64,000 nucleotides of DNA from Amia ocellicauda (lineage: Eukaryota > Chordata > Actinopteri > Amiiformes > Amiidae): the NCBI RefSeq assembly GCF_036373705.1, contig NW_027102725.1, positions 62,001-126,000 on the forward strand. The letters are read 5' to 3'. Both the position numbers and the translations under genes were made by a program. Positions within the stretch are counted from its first letter, which is position 1, and every line of letters starts with the position of its first letter. This document shows positions 37,627 through 48,790 of the stretch, in pieces. The notes beneath the pieces were generated by a model. The model was not told the origin of the DNA. It searched no databases and worked only from the letters and a program-made list of their open reading frames with translations.

Positions 37627-37989
37627 GTACCCATTAGGCTCGTGTCCATAACAAATATGTGATAACAATTTATCTCTCCAAATGGTCACCTCACCCAGTG
37701 TGTACACGTTGTTTTGAACGTGAGACCATGACCATAGCATGCATAGATACAGATGTCTGTTGGAGATCAACTTTATCGGAGTGAAATAGACACCCCAACA
37801 TTCCGCCCCAACTGAATTCTGTAATGAGAACAACATTTTTGGCGGTTTCCTGGTATGTTATGTGGAATACAATTTTGTGTGATTCTTAGAAAAATTATGA
37901 AATACCATTTTGCCCCCCCATAAATAAGCCGCTCCAAGCAGTTAATTTTACACATCCAATATAATATATGAAGGGACACACTCTTCATA

Positions 37990-38172
37990 ATGGCATCTGA
38001 CTGGGGTCCATTTGATGATGATGGGGTCCGTTTAATGGCCAGTTTTATTCAGATTCCATGGTATGCCATAGAACAAGTTGTTATATATTATAAATTAATT
38101 ACATCTTCTAAAACATTATATTGTGTACATTTATGGGACCAATGTTTGTTTTTTGAATTGACAGTTGTTTAA
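37990..38172 (+). pseudogene. Virus-like element part: small protein stretch of 60 codons
   Basis: ATG at 37990 lies about 25 bp after a TATAAT-type box (37960-37965). The start is acidic (MASDWGPFDDDG) and the rest aromatic and hydrophobic. No family recognised. It is the first piece on the plus side of the divergent spacer. Confidence 0.35.
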
Positions 38173-38264
38173 CCCACATAACTAAGCACTCCCCCACCCA
38201 CCCCAAGTCACAGAGCAAACTTTGAATGGAGGTGTGTAACATTCACCGTTTTTACCAATGTTAT

Positions 38265-38296
38265 TAATAATAATAATAATAATAATATTATTATAT
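38265..38296. repeat. (TAA)n microsatellite
   Basis: A run of about eight AAT/TAA units followed by its near complement TTATTAT. Confidence 0.8.
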
Positions 38297-38389
38297 TTTG
38301 TATTTGTTCGAAATGTAGTGAAAAGTCACTGTATAAAGTGTAATTGACATGTTTGTTTTATTATAGCTAAAAATGCGGCACAGCCTGCA

Positions 38390-38860
38390 TTGCCCTGCTT
38401 GAGAGGCGTGTCAAGTGGAAAACAGCTGAAGAGATCCGATCGTGCTGATAAAGGGAGGTCCGTTCTACAGCGGGGGAGACAGCCACCAGTCACACAAAGG
38501 GGAAACACAGCGCCCAGAAAAGCCCTGAGTAAGACAAACCGGGTGGCACACGACACCACCGATGTGGGGGTGCAATGTGTGAAAGTGAACCGACCGAGCT
38601 CCGCTACTGTAAAAAGAGGTAAACGGGGTAAAAGCACGGTTAAAGCCACCACTAGTGGGGATACTGAGATGAAATGTGATCAATCACCCTGTGTTGACAT
38701 ACAGACCCCTGGTGATTGTAGGGCCCTGGTGTTTAGCAAGCAAGCAAGTCAGCTTGTGGAGGCGTTAAACACCGCTCAGTGCAAAATACATGTTTTGACA
38801 AATTTGTTAAAACAAATAGGGAATTGCCCCGTTTCTGATGAGAGTTTGATGAATCTGTAA
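38390..38860 (+). pseudogene. Virus-like element part: basic protein stretch
   Basis: 156 codons rich in Lys, Arg, Ser and Thr over the first 100 residues, then a short helical-looking segment. A pyrimidine-rich tract ending in AG lies just upstream. This resembles a disordered nucleic-acid-binding protein; no family recognised. Confidence 0.4.
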
Positions 38861-38947
38861 TTAACACTGTGAATCAATCAGTCTCTGCACGATCGAGAAG
38901 GGTTGTTACAAAAAACAACCAATTCTGAAAACAACAATTGACAAACA

Positions 38948-39526
38948 ATGAAAAAGGAGAAGCACAAAAACTGTCAGTCTGCTTGTGTAATTAGGGGGGT
39001 AATGAGAAATAAAATTAATGCTGCGAAAAGAATGCTGCGTAGGCTTAAATTTAGAACAAATGTGTCACAATTAGCACGGTCACAGACACTGTTGCACACT
39101 CTCCAGACGGGAGGCCATCCGGTAAACTTGGAAATTCAGGAATATATAGATCAGGATGTATCTAAGGAACTAGCATCGGTAGCTAATAACAATGATAATC
39201 AGATTGGGGGTGGTGATGCTGCAATGTTAGAGATGAATAATGAAAATGATGAACAAATGGCTGAGGGTGGCGTTGGCGGGGACCCTCCTCGGGGGTTTTT
39301 GGAGATTATTCGTCGCTATGACCGAGAAATTAATAGGTTTCGGGATATGGAGTTTTATGAAGAATTCAGGTTTGTGAACCTGGATCTGGTACAATCTTAT
39401 ATGAATGCTGTCCGTATTGTGCATGGAGCTGTGCAAGGATTGCTAAATGAAATATCACACAATGTGGGTCCTAATGATTTTGTACAGCTGAGACCGAGCT
39501 CGGGGTCATTAAATAATCCTTTCTAA
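38948..39526 (+). pseudogene. Virus-like element part: region upstream of the pPolB-like stretch
   Basis: 192 codons: a basic helical start, a low-complexity Asn/Gly/Glu middle and a C-terminal helical region. It lies directly before the pPolB-like stretch. In fish relatives that I recall, a similar region is followed by that domain, so both are probably parts of one element region. Confidence 0.45.
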
Positions 39527-39541
39527 TCGAGGAGGCGAAAT

Positions 39542-40162
39542 GTGGGGGAGCTGGACGCTGCAGATTTCTTAGAGAGCATAGCTAATTTACTACAAAGTCA
39601 CACCGAAATTCTAACACATGGGAGTTTGCGAATAACGGTCACTGTGATTAGAAATATGCAAGGTGGTGGTGGTGCGCGGAGGCGCTTAAAAGGTATTTTA
39701 TTTAGTAAAATAATAGACATAAACCAAGGTAACAATTTATGTTTTGCTGCCAGTGTGTACCGCCTGTGGAAGGGTAAAGAATGCACAGATTCCGAAATGT
39801 TAGATGGTGCCAAACGAATGCATAGCCAGCTAGGGTTTTCAATTCAGAAAAAAAAATGTTTATCAGATATTCTGGCATTTGAAAGACTATTGGGGGTCAT
39901 TATCAAAGTATTGTACCATGAAAACGGATGGGAATATTTTACTACGGGGCCTACACCTATAAATTCTAAGTATCCGTTGCTCTTATCCTGTATCAAGTGT
40001 TGCTCATTGCTTCGCTGTCCTCGTCCTGTACCCTCAGTGTTTTCAGAGCCCGTTCTTGATCTTGTAGAAATATATTGCAGAAGAGCAGAACTACAATCAC
40101 ACTTTTTCAATGCTATTGCTGTTTTCTACCTCCCTGGTGAGGTACCAATGCGGGAAGTTTGA
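39542..40162 (+). pseudogene. Virus-like element part: pPolB-type N-terminal domain
   Basis: 206 codons containing NLCFAASV, RMHSQLGF and a later ILAFERLLG segment. These match my memory of the region ahead of protein-primed B-family polymerases in fish virus-like elements. The polymerase catalytic motifs are not in the window. Confidence 0.5.
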
Positions 40163-40165
40163 GAG

Positions 40166-40838
40166 AGTATTTCTAAAATGTGTATGATCCAATACACACA
40201 GTTATTTAAAAAGCTGACGTCTTGTACATGCTCACCAGAACCAAGCCTAATTAAATAACACATTTAATATAAAATAAGTACATGTGCAGTAGCCACTTGG
40301 ACAATTACAGATCCCCAGGTCAAAACACAACAGAAAGACATGGAAGATCGTTTTTTCAAATCACACCTGTGGCCCCCCTAACTGTAATTTGGTATTAGTG
40401 GGTCAAAGGATTTATTTAGTTCAAGTCATAATAAGATCATATTTTGAAAGGAAACACTACAGGATGTAATATTTAAAATGACTGTGAGTACCTTTCATTA
40501 ACATTGTTTTAAAGGCTGGGACCAATATGGTGGAATATCTCCAACACACGGACATTGAGAGACTCGACCCCTTTGTGCTGCTGCTCAGAGACCAACTCTC
40601 AGTTGTCTCTGAGTAGGCTATGGATCAACTTCCTTTCCTAATATGAAGGAGACAATGGATACAAAACTACAAAACCTATAGGCAACTATGAAAAACAGGT
40701 GATTATTGTTATTCTTCTCATTATAAACTACTTAATACATCTCTCCCATAAAGTACAACAGGATAGTGGTGACGTCATTCAGGATTGGATTGCCATTGGT
40801 CAAAAGCCCTCTGAGAGAAATTGTGTGGCGACACTCCA
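40166..40838. other. No feature recognised
   Basis: AT-rich sequence. A short phrase near 40370 (ctgtggcccccctaactg) recurs near 50980, which hints at a shared old repeat. Confidence 0.4.
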
Positions 40839-41020
40839 CACTCTTAGAAGAAATTGTTCTGCACAGAACCATAAAGGGTTCCTCGAGTAATCGCTCTGGT
40901 GGATCCCTTTATGGCTCTATGTAGAACCCCTTCAAAGGGGTTACATGAAGAACCCCCAAACATAGCGTTCTATACAGAATCATTCGTTTTAAAATGTTAT
41001 ATATAGAACCCATTCAAAAG
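40839..41020. repeat. Fish MITE-like interspersed repeat
   Basis: The wording 'cactcttagaa', 'cagaaccataaagggttc' and 'atgtagaacccc' is typical of a short, internally palindromic repeat common in fish genomes. Borders are approximate. Confidence 0.4.
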
Positions 41021-42200
41021 GGGGACACGTGCTATACCTGAATTTGTTTTCCAAATACAATCTTTAAAAAATGTATGAGTTCATATATACAAACACACAT
41101 ACACAACGTAGAAATCACACTACTAGTGAAGTAACTTCATTTACATTATATGCCACAACTCCTCAATTTGGAAAGCAAAAACAAGACATCTGATGTAAAA
41201 GTGTAAACTAATTACGAACAGCACTTTTGATTTTTATCTTCAATTCAGGGGCTACTTATTCGCACAGTAAACTGTATTCTCTCTTCAGAGTGACTGGAAT
41301 GTTTTTACCTACATTCAACTTAAATATGAAAGTTTCCAAAAACGGCATAGTTTTCTTTAAGGCTATTCAATGCCAAACACAAAATTCTCTCTGCTTTCAG
41401 TGCTTGTCCTTCAGCATAATTACACAGGTTCATGATGTTCTCATTTCAATACATTGTTTTCTTATTTAAACTATTTGACTTTGAGCTTACATTGAGAATA
41501 AAATCACTTTTGCAAGTAAAACCTGGCCAAGAAAGGAAGCAGCACTACAATAAAACAATACACAGAATACAAAGCAGTTCCTTCAAAAGTGAAAGTGATA
41601 AAGAGTGATGTCTATCAGTAAATGACGTTGAGATCTATTGCATAATCTACAACACCTTATACATCAAACCCAATTTACTAATATTATTGTTATGCATTCA
41701 TTTGTCACATCTGCCTTTGTTGGTAAGGATAACAGTACAGGATCATCAATATGTACTGTAACGAAACCTGTCCTAGTAAGGTCGTGTCCTAACTGGATTT
41801 GACAGAGGAGCGTGTAGCTGCCACCACCTTTGGTTTACCGGACGGTCCGGTCGAATAACCCTGGAAGCTAAAATTAGTGATGTAAAGGGAGAGTGAAAAG
41901 CCAAGAGGAAGTATATAACCAAGTCTTTTTAATAACCAATTTAATACGCTGGGTACACAATGTGCAATTTAGGCAAATAGAATAACAATCACAGTATCAC
42001 TAAACAATCCATAAAAAGTCAATATCCATTAAACAGTTAAGTTAATTTCTCCCTCAAATACATACGACCAATTATTATAATAAAACCGCAATTGACCTTC
42101 ATTAAAGAAATACTAAAAAAAAACATACAATAAACACCAATGTAAGTGAAAAGAAACCACAATATAAACATCAGATAAACCATACAATAAACACACCAAT
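41021..42200. other. AT-rich stretch with a possible degraded LTR piece
   Basis: No gene seen. Around 41757-41960 'tgtaacgaaacc' opens a GC-richer stretch with TATATAA and poly(A)-signal-like words, which could be an LTR scrap. The rest is featureless. Confidence 0.3.
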
Positions 42201-42202
42201 AT

Positions 42203-42540
42203 AAGTTACCACAATTACAACAGCAATTTCAACTAAAAAAGAACACAATACAAACTCTTCAATGTAAAGCCAAAATTCACAACAATCCAAAAAAAAAAAA
42301 AGACAGAATAAAAGTATGAATGTTGTGTTTATGTGCTGCGTATGATGACATTGTCCCGGTGCTCCCGTTTGGTGCAGCACACACACCTCAACACAACATT
42401 CAGTCAGTGCGAGTGGTGCGGCCGAGCAGTGTGGCGAAAAAAAAATACGATCTTCCAACAGCAATTTCAACTAAAAAAAAAACACAATACAAACTCTTCA
42501 ATGTAAAGCCAAAATTCACAACAAGCCAAAAAAAAACAAA
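42203..42540. repeat. Direct duplication of about 80 bp inside the left inverted-repeat copy
   Basis: The segment starting 'caacagcaatttcaac' at 42220 recurs at 42457, followed in both places by 'ctcttcaatgtaaagcc'. It is single in the partner copy at 49.8 kb. Confidence 0.75.
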
Positions 42541-42842
42541 AAAAAAACGGGTTAATTGCTGTTTTAGATCAATTGATTGGAATATAGCTAATAGGATCAG
42601 CAAAATCCAATCAATCAATCACTCACTTGGCCCTGTTACACAGACTGATTAATAGCAGTATGTTTAAGTCTAACCATAAATTCATAAATTAAAGCAAAGA
42701 AACTGTTACTATGGGCAAGGACTTGTATAAAACCAAGTTTAAACAATGAAAACATGTAATCAAATACACATAATCCCACAAACAAACACATATAGATTTA
42801 AAATAGAGTCAGAGAGCTCCCGTCAACTGAACAGCTCCCCAG
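42301..42842 (-). repeat. Inverted-repeat copy A (0.54 kb)
   Basis: Closely matches the reverse complement of 49514-50056 along its length; the main differences are short A/T-run indels. The family is unknown to me and could be part of an LTR or a dispersed element. Outside these borders the two loci differ. Confidence 0.85.
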
Positions 42843-43527
42843 TGGCTCCAGAGGTTCAGCTCCAGGCTGGATCTAAACATTTAACTGTATATAGAGTGCA
42901 TATAGAGTGCATAAGGCATCACAAATTATAAATAAATTATATATTCTATTATGAGAATAATGTTAAAGTAATACACAATATACACTAAATAATAAAAATA
43001 AAGTAATAATAAAGTAAATAAATAGTAATGGTGTCGTCTAAGACCCAGAAGGACAAGGATTTGTTTGTTAAAAATCATATTATGGACAAATTCTATAAAG
43101 TCAAATTAAAGGGAAATGAAAGGCTGAAATCCACAGGAGCAGCACTCTGGTGCAGCCCTGACAGCCTGATGTAAAATCCAGGCAGGAGAATGTAAACAGA
43201 ATAGTTATATATTATAGTCTTATTTTCAGAAAATGTTTGGGGCCAGCATAAAATACCTGAAATAAATGTTAAAATTAGACCTTGGATTTAAGATGAGTGA
43301 AATAGTCAAAGGGTACGAATTTGAAGGATACTATAGAAATATAAAATGACAAGCATTGAATAAGTGAGCTAAATTAACATTGAACCATTTAAAGGAGAAA
43401 ATAAAAATAAAATACTATTTTACAAACCAGAACTACAAAATAAAATGTTGAAAATTGAATTTGAGCTAATTTCTGAAATGGGAATCTGAGGAAACAGTAA
43501 AATATGGTGAAGATATGAATACATAGA
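42843..43527. other. AT-rich stretch, no gene recognised
   Basis: A 48-codon frame from 43028 (MVSSKTQKDKD...) has coding-like composition, but no family is recognised. The rest is AT-rich. Confidence 0.35.
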
Positions 43528-44079
43528 TGTAGAACCGTCTCGGAAATAAGTGGAGAAATCGTGGAGATAAAGCAAATAGAACTTTAATCAAGCCGCTCGG
43601 AAGCCCCACGTCAGGCATAATTCCTTCAGTGAGAACTTAATGTTTACCAACATGAGTGCAGCTTTATAGGAAAATGACGTAACATCTTATGGCCGTTCAT
43701 CCAATCAGAAGATACAGGTCCGGGTCCGTTTTATGATCTGTCCTCCCGTGAAGAGGTGATGGATCCAAAGCAGATGTCCGTCTTTGATGTGCACTAGGAA
43801 GATGCGATCCCACGGTCGTCATTTACCTAGTGTCAATCGCTCGTTAACAGAAACAATTCCTGCCTATCTGGAGAAATGATTAAGTCATAAACAAATTCTC
43901 AGCAGACATCTGTAGGCTATTTCGGCACTGGGTGATCTTTCATTTCTGACAGGAGTTTCTAACAAATCAACCTTGTTGACCCTTTACTTGTCCTGCTAAA
44001 TCGAATCTGCTCAGTCTGTATACAAAACTACTTCTAATGCTAGTATTAATATAAAACATTATATAATTATCACAAAACA
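43528..44079 (-). mobile_element. Solo LTR-like fossil
   Basis: The borders could be TG...CA. On the minus strand a TATAAA (43663-43668) is followed 80 bp later by ATTAAA (43583-43588), the spacing expected for a retroviral LTR. No target duplication or internal region found. Confidence 0.35.
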
Positions 44080-45430
44080 CTTTCTTCAACTTCCTATACA
44101 GAGTCTTCAATAGATAACCAGATACTCCAGGAAATTAAAGGGTCATTTGGTAGCTGTGAGTTCCACAATGAAGAGTTTTTGAAATTCCCAGATATAAGAT
44201 CCCTAAATACAGTGTGTAGGTAAGAAATTAACTATTGATCAGTTCAATCTGGTTTCGGGAACAGTTCTTCTGAACATGTACCGGTGTAGATTGGACTTCA
44301 ATAGGAGGAAGTTGACACAATAAGGACATATGAGCCGCGCAGGTGGACAGTCTTAGTGCTCACGCAAACTCTTCATTGGGGAAATCATTGACTGGACACA
44401 TTTTTTGAAACTTTGTTTTCCTGAGGTACCTGGGAATCATTATTGAAATCAATTAAAAGGCTTATTTTCTAAAAGATATTTTGTTAAGTAAATATTTTAG
44501 TTAAAATAATGGAGTGAAATGTGTGTATAAATAGTAATAATACATGTCAATAAATATAACTTGAATTTTCTTGTAAGAAATTAGGAAAAGGAGAAAGAAC
44601 AGCTGTTAGGATACAGAGCAATTTAGTGGGTCTGAGCGATGTTGAGGAAGGTTTGAGGAAGTTGACGAGGGGTTTAAGAGTTAATAAGGCTTGGGAAGCT
44701 GGAAAAAGGGAGTTTGATATGTGTGAAAGACATGTGCTGCCACTTTCAGCATGAGAGTTGTGATGGTGGTTGAATGGAATATGAGGGAAAATAAGGAAGC
44801 TACTGAAGGTATAACTTAATGTAAAATAAATAAATCATTGAATGAGATATAGTTTAAAGTCTAAAGTCATGAAATTGTATGGAAATAGTCCTTTCACTAA
44901 CAGAAATACCCTATCAATTAGGAAGGGATTCACCCCCCAGGAAGGAGGGGGGGGTCAGTGAAAGTGTCTGTGAGCTCAGCTGGGAAATTGAGAATAGTTA
45001 CATTACTAATGCTAATAATATTGATGTTGATAGTCTTTGGCAAGATGGGCAAGATGGGCACTGCCTGTGGTATCTGTTCCAACAGAGCTCTCGATTGCTT
45101 AATTGAACCTTAATCAGAGCATTTTCATTATTTTTAACTGTAGAGGGTTTAAGTTAAGCATAGAATTGTATGAATAACATATTAAAGAACCAACTCTTTT
45201 TTACACAATTTGAAAAGTACAATCTAAGCCGGTTGTTCATTCAATGGAGTCATTAAGTGTCCGGTTGAACAGAAAGCAGCAGGTCGGGGCCTAACCGATG
45301 AGCCGCTGCCCTCTGCTCAAACCTGCAGCTCGCCAGGCAGGCGAGTAGATTCAACACAATTCATATTAAAGATGCGACTCGGGTCCGAGACCGGCAGCAG
45401 CCAATGAGAGTCGAGCACATCCACGAAAAC
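44080..45430. other. Unassigned stretch with short degraded coding-like pieces
   Basis: Around 44580-44750 and 44879-45106 short frames show coding-like composition, but no family could be named. They may be remnants of an old element. Confidence 0.25.
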
Positions 45431-45707
45431 AAGTTACATTATTTTGAGTTTTTGATTTTGATTTTCATAAGTATTGATTCAAATACCTCAAATAACAATA
45501 GTTGTTTTGGGGCATCATGATGCAAAAGACCTAAATTCCGTGAAATCCTGCCTGTCATTAAATGTGAGCAGCCCACCATTTTAAATATCGTCTGGGATTT
45601 AAAGAATCGCGTTAGCGTGGGTCTAGCTTTAATTTCAACACTTGTCAAGACACTTTTGGACTTTTGCACTTTTTTTACACGACATGTAATGAAAGCTTTT
45701 ACTTTGC

Positions 45708-45960
45708 AGAACAATCTGAAGCAGAGTGACCATGATTTCACTTCGCTGTAAAATCATGGTTGCTCTGCGTCAGATTGTTGTACAGAGTAAAAGTGTGGAA
45801 GTGGAAACAGTGTAGCTCATTGCCAGAGCCAGGGATCGGACCTGGGGCTTCATACCTTCAGTCTGACGCGCTCCCGACTGAGCTACTCGGGCAACTCCGG
45901 AAAGACCCGGAAGAGCGCTATTAAGTGTGCGCTGTTTCTGCTGTCACTCATCTCCTGCAA
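45708..45960 (-). repeat. tRNA-like/hairpin repeat, copy 1
   Basis: Read on the minus strand: 'ttgcaggagatgagtgac', a run 'aacagcgcaca..ttaatagcgc', a tRNA-Phe-like core (45821-45892), then a hairpin with arms of about 28 bp (45711-45778). The plus-strand copy at 48529 has the same order. This is a small tRNA-derived family, perhaps a SINE or a mobile tRNA cassette. Confidence 0.65.
45821..45892 (-). pseudogene. tRNA-Phe(GAA)-like core of the repeat
   Basis: TAGCTCAGTCGG matches box A and the anticodon loop reads CTGAAGG. The T stem CCAGG/CCTGG pairs perfectly, but its loop is TCCGATC, with the TTC of box B altered. There is one mismatch in the acceptor and one in the anticodon stem. It is probably tRNA-derived rather than an active gene. 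Confidence 0.6.
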
Positions 45961-45999
45961 CAGGCCCGTAGCCAGCCTAGTGGAAGGGGGGTTCTTTTT

Positions 46000-46500
46000 T
46001 TCAAAAAGTGGACCTTTTTGCAGTTTTTCCCCTCATTTTGTATTCAATTATGAGGTTTAAATACTTCATTTTGGTTACTTTTTATGCACTAATTTGTGCT
46101 GATTAGCTTGTCTGCTGGTATCTTAACGAGGACGCTTTTTGATGCACCGAAAATATTTACTACAATGCTGTCAAATTGCTTACCAAGATCATGTACCACC
46201 TTTTTCAGTCCAAACACACGCATGCACGCACACAGACACACAGACACATGCACACACACACACACACACACACACGTGAATGGAGCACCGACACATCACA
46301 CATATTCAGGGTAAAAATCTTCTGAATCGGTCACTGTAGCTAGCTAGTCCCACTGGATGGATAATGGTCAGAATTTACTGTGTTCTTCCTTGACCCATGC
46401 TACACCCCTCCACTGAGTTTTGTGAAAATCGGTCTTGTAGTTTTTGTGTAATCCTGACAGACACAGACACACACGAGTAAAAACATTAGCTACCTTCTGC
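46000..46500. repeat. Dispersed repeat with (CA)n microsatellite
   Basis: A pure CA run at about 46250-46275 sits in CA-rich sequence. 'gtgaaaatcggtcttgtagttttt' and 'ctgacagacacagacacac' are words of a common fish interspersed repeat. No protein piece seen. Confidence 0.4.
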
Positions 46501-46729
46501 GTGGAGTTGACGACTGTTTGCTAGCACGTAGTTAGCGTTATCTATCTCAACTGTTAGATTAGGTAGTACATATAACAACCTTACCCTGTTTGGCAGTGTT
46601 TTTGAACATATGTTCAATATTCTGCGACAATGACGCTGCTGCCTGCTTTCTCTCCCGTCTCTCCTGCTCTTTTCACCCCATACTCACTATCCAGCTGGAT
46701 GTCGTTTGCATAACGTCAGTTGCTGCGCA

Positions 46730-47990
46730 CAGGGCCAATTTGGTGCCCTAGGCAAGATTTTAAGTGGTGCCCCCTGCATCGCAGGGTCATTGTGTTCATA
46801 CACTCACAGACTGCATAGCTTTATGTCTTTGAGATCTTCTTTATTTTAGAAACAAAACCCCCACACAAACAGTATAAAAACATAATTTAAAGAAACAAGT
46901 GACATAAAATGAATTATAAATACAGTATTAAAAAAGTATTGCACGAAAAAACGATATTACAGACACCTTAGTGCAATATGCATAATGTAGCAATGTTCTA
47001 CAGCAGGGGTAGTCAATTATGTTGTGTCAGGGTCCACATTTCTTGGTCAAGGTATAGTCAAGGTCCAGACATGGACTAAATCTGTGAATTAGTCATTTAC
47101 CCCGTTGCTTATATTTAGTACATTCATTTCACAAAGTACAAAAATCAACTGGTTAAATAAATGTATATATTTGTATTAAAACTGTTTCAGACCACTTACA
47201 TTTTAATTTGTTAAAGATTATTGTAGTCATATAGATAAACATAATAGAAACTTTCAAGCATTTTGTGTCTTATTAGATTAAAGTCTGTACCATTTCCCTT
47301 TGTCCCACTGTGCACTGCACAAAATTAGTGTTGAAAAATGAGGGCGAAGACGATTGAGTAATTCAGGGTGCGGGTTCTGGGGAAGATTTTAACAACTGGA
47401 GACAAGTCAAAAAACAGCTCAAAATCTCCATGAAATCAGGCAGATTTGGACTCAAACATATCTTTGCTTCACAACCACACATCAGCAGCGGAAAATCCCA
47501 TATCAAGCAACATTATATATGCAAACTGGACGCGGTGCCGGTGGGTGTGATGGAAACGTGTCGCTGCTGAAACGCGTCTGCACTGAAATCCGCTGTGTCC
47601 GCCGCTGCCGGACGAGTTTCTAGGTGAACACAAGCTATGGCACCGTGACCCCCGGTCGTGTGCGCACTTTTATATTTTAGAGGCGAGGTTGACAATGTCC
47701 AATTTTAGCTGCTTATGTATAGAAATCAGCAAAACCCAATAGCTGTTTTTGTGTTGTTTTTGACAGTACAAAGTGCCGCTGTTGCCCAGTGCAACTCACT
47801 GACTGACTCCCTAACAGCAGCTCTATACAGGACATCCCATATTAACACTCACATCCTATTGGCTAATAACCAGGAATTGCTGTGACTTGGTTCCACACAA
47901 TAACAAGCACTGAGTGCAACAAACCTCCGTACAAATGTTCACTGTTTCGGGCGCCCCTAGCATTTGCCTATTCCGATAGGGCCGGCCTTG
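46730..47990. mobile_element. hAT-type non-autonomous element (MITE-like)
   Basis: The left end reads CAGGGCCAATTTGG; the right end, on the minus strand, reads CAAGGCCGGCC. Both carry a GCCCTAGGCAA / AGGCAAATGCTAGGGGC pair just inside. Flanks GCTGCGCA (46722-46729) and GCTTCGCA (47991-47998) match at 7 of 8 bases, a good hAT target duplication. No transposase. A second hAT-like end (cagcaggggtagtcaa, 47001) may mark a nested insertion. Confidence 0.65.
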
Positions 47991-48062
47991 GCTTCGCATG
48001 TAATACTCCTGTAAAGGATCATTTTAATGAAGACAAAAAAACGGACTTTGGCTACAGGCATG

Positions 48063-48133
48063 TGCAATGCCGTGTTTATGTGAGAGCTGTGACGCGCTGT
48101 AGCAGCAACTACATGTTTTCTACATCTCATCTC
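48063..48133 (+). repeat. Foldback arm, left
   Basis: Matches the reverse complement of 48462-48532 at 70 of 71 bases. The spacer is 328 bp. Confidence 0.9.
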
Positions 48134-48340
48134 TAATGTGAGACAATAAATACATGCATGTGCAAATAGTGCTACATGTTCAATGAATCGCCAACATTGG
48201 AATCGGCAGGGACATGTATCTATGTATTTAATATTCGTTTAGTTATTTATTCCTGTAGTGTAAAATAAAAACCGCAAGAGTAGAAAAAGCATTTTTGCAC
48301 GACCACGGTGTATTTCTGGACTCGATCATTGTAGCAGTGA

Positions 48341-48416
48341 ATGACGTCATACAAACCCGCTGTGTCAATCACAGCCAATGGGCGGTGTCCAGTGCGCTTA
48401 TTGGCCGACATTATAC
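48341..48416 (+). promoter_or_regulatory. Compact promoter-like cluster inside the foldback
   Basis: In order: a perfect CRE palindrome ATGACGTCAT (48341-48350), CCAAT (48375-48379), GGGCGG, inverted CCAAT (48400-48404) and a TTATAC TATA-like word (48411-48416). The order and spacing suit a Pol II core promoter firing toward the right arm and the tRNA-like repeat. Confidence 0.45.
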
Positions 48417-48461
48417 TTCAGCGTTTAGTGTCACCGTCTCACAAACACTGAAACCCCAGAG

Positions 48462-48532
48462 GAGATGAGATGTAGTAAACATGTAGTTGCTGCTACAGCG
48501 CGTCACAGCTCTCACATAAACACGGCATTGCA
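48462..48532 (-). repeat. Foldback arm, right
   Basis: Partner of 48063-48133. It abuts, and slightly overlaps, the start of tRNA-like/hairpin repeat copy 2. Confidence 0.9.
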
Positions 48533-48790
48533 GGAGATGAGTGACGGCAGAAACAGCGCACAGTTAATAGCGCCCTTCCGCGCTGATGTTCCGTTGCCGG
48601 AGTAGCTCAGCTGGAGAGCAGCAGGGTGACGATCCGGAGGATCCGGGTTCGAGGTCTGGCCCGGCAATGTGTGACTTGACATCCAGCCAATGTTTTTTTA
48701 TTTGCAGGACGATGTCAAGCAGCGACCATGATTGCACTGCGCTGTATAAGTCATGCTCGCACTGTCCCGGGCCTTTGCTTTTGTATGCAG
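48529..48790 (+). repeat. tRNA-like/hairpin repeat, copy 2
   Basis: Starts 'ttgcaggagatgagtgac', has the same 'aacagcgcaca..ttaatagcgc' stretch, the tRNA-like core and a looser hairpin-like tail (accatgattgcac...gtcatgctcgcac) as copy 1 in inverse orientation. Confidence 0.65.
48595..48667 (+). pseudogene. tRNA-like core, anticodon arm degraded
   Basis: The acceptor TGCCGGA/CCCGGCA pairs at six positions. Box A (TAGCTCAGCTGG) and the TTCGAGG T loop are close to consensus. The anticodon arm does not form a clear stem, so no anticodon can be assigned. Confidence 0.55.

Larger units (their letters stand above)
36230..40165. mobile_element. Virus-like element fossil, Polinton/adintovirus kin with pPolB-type N-terminal region (broken)
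   Basis: Coding-like stretches run outward from a spacer at about 37372-37989: minus strand to about 36232, plus strand to about 40162. The plus-strand part carries wording seen in fish proteins that precede a protein-primed B-family polymerase, including NLCFAASV and a downstream RMHSQLGF. The minus-strand part carries CEACLIGDPSQAQHLC, close to a C-x2-C...PSQ..H.CL motif that I recall from unnamed fish proteins. No polymerase core, integrase, capsid or terminal repeat is visible, so the element is incomplete and broken. Family assignment rests on memory of motifs, not on a search. It is probably of moderate age, as several open stretches survive. Confidence 0.5.

Noticed and set aside
37333-37662. 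Overlapping frames of about 110 codons on both strands
   Set aside because: They run through the G-rich 74-bp tandem repeat, so openness reflects composition.
46096-46314. Frames through the CA microsatellite
   Set aside because: Products of Thr/His and Val/Cys codon runs from the simple repeat.
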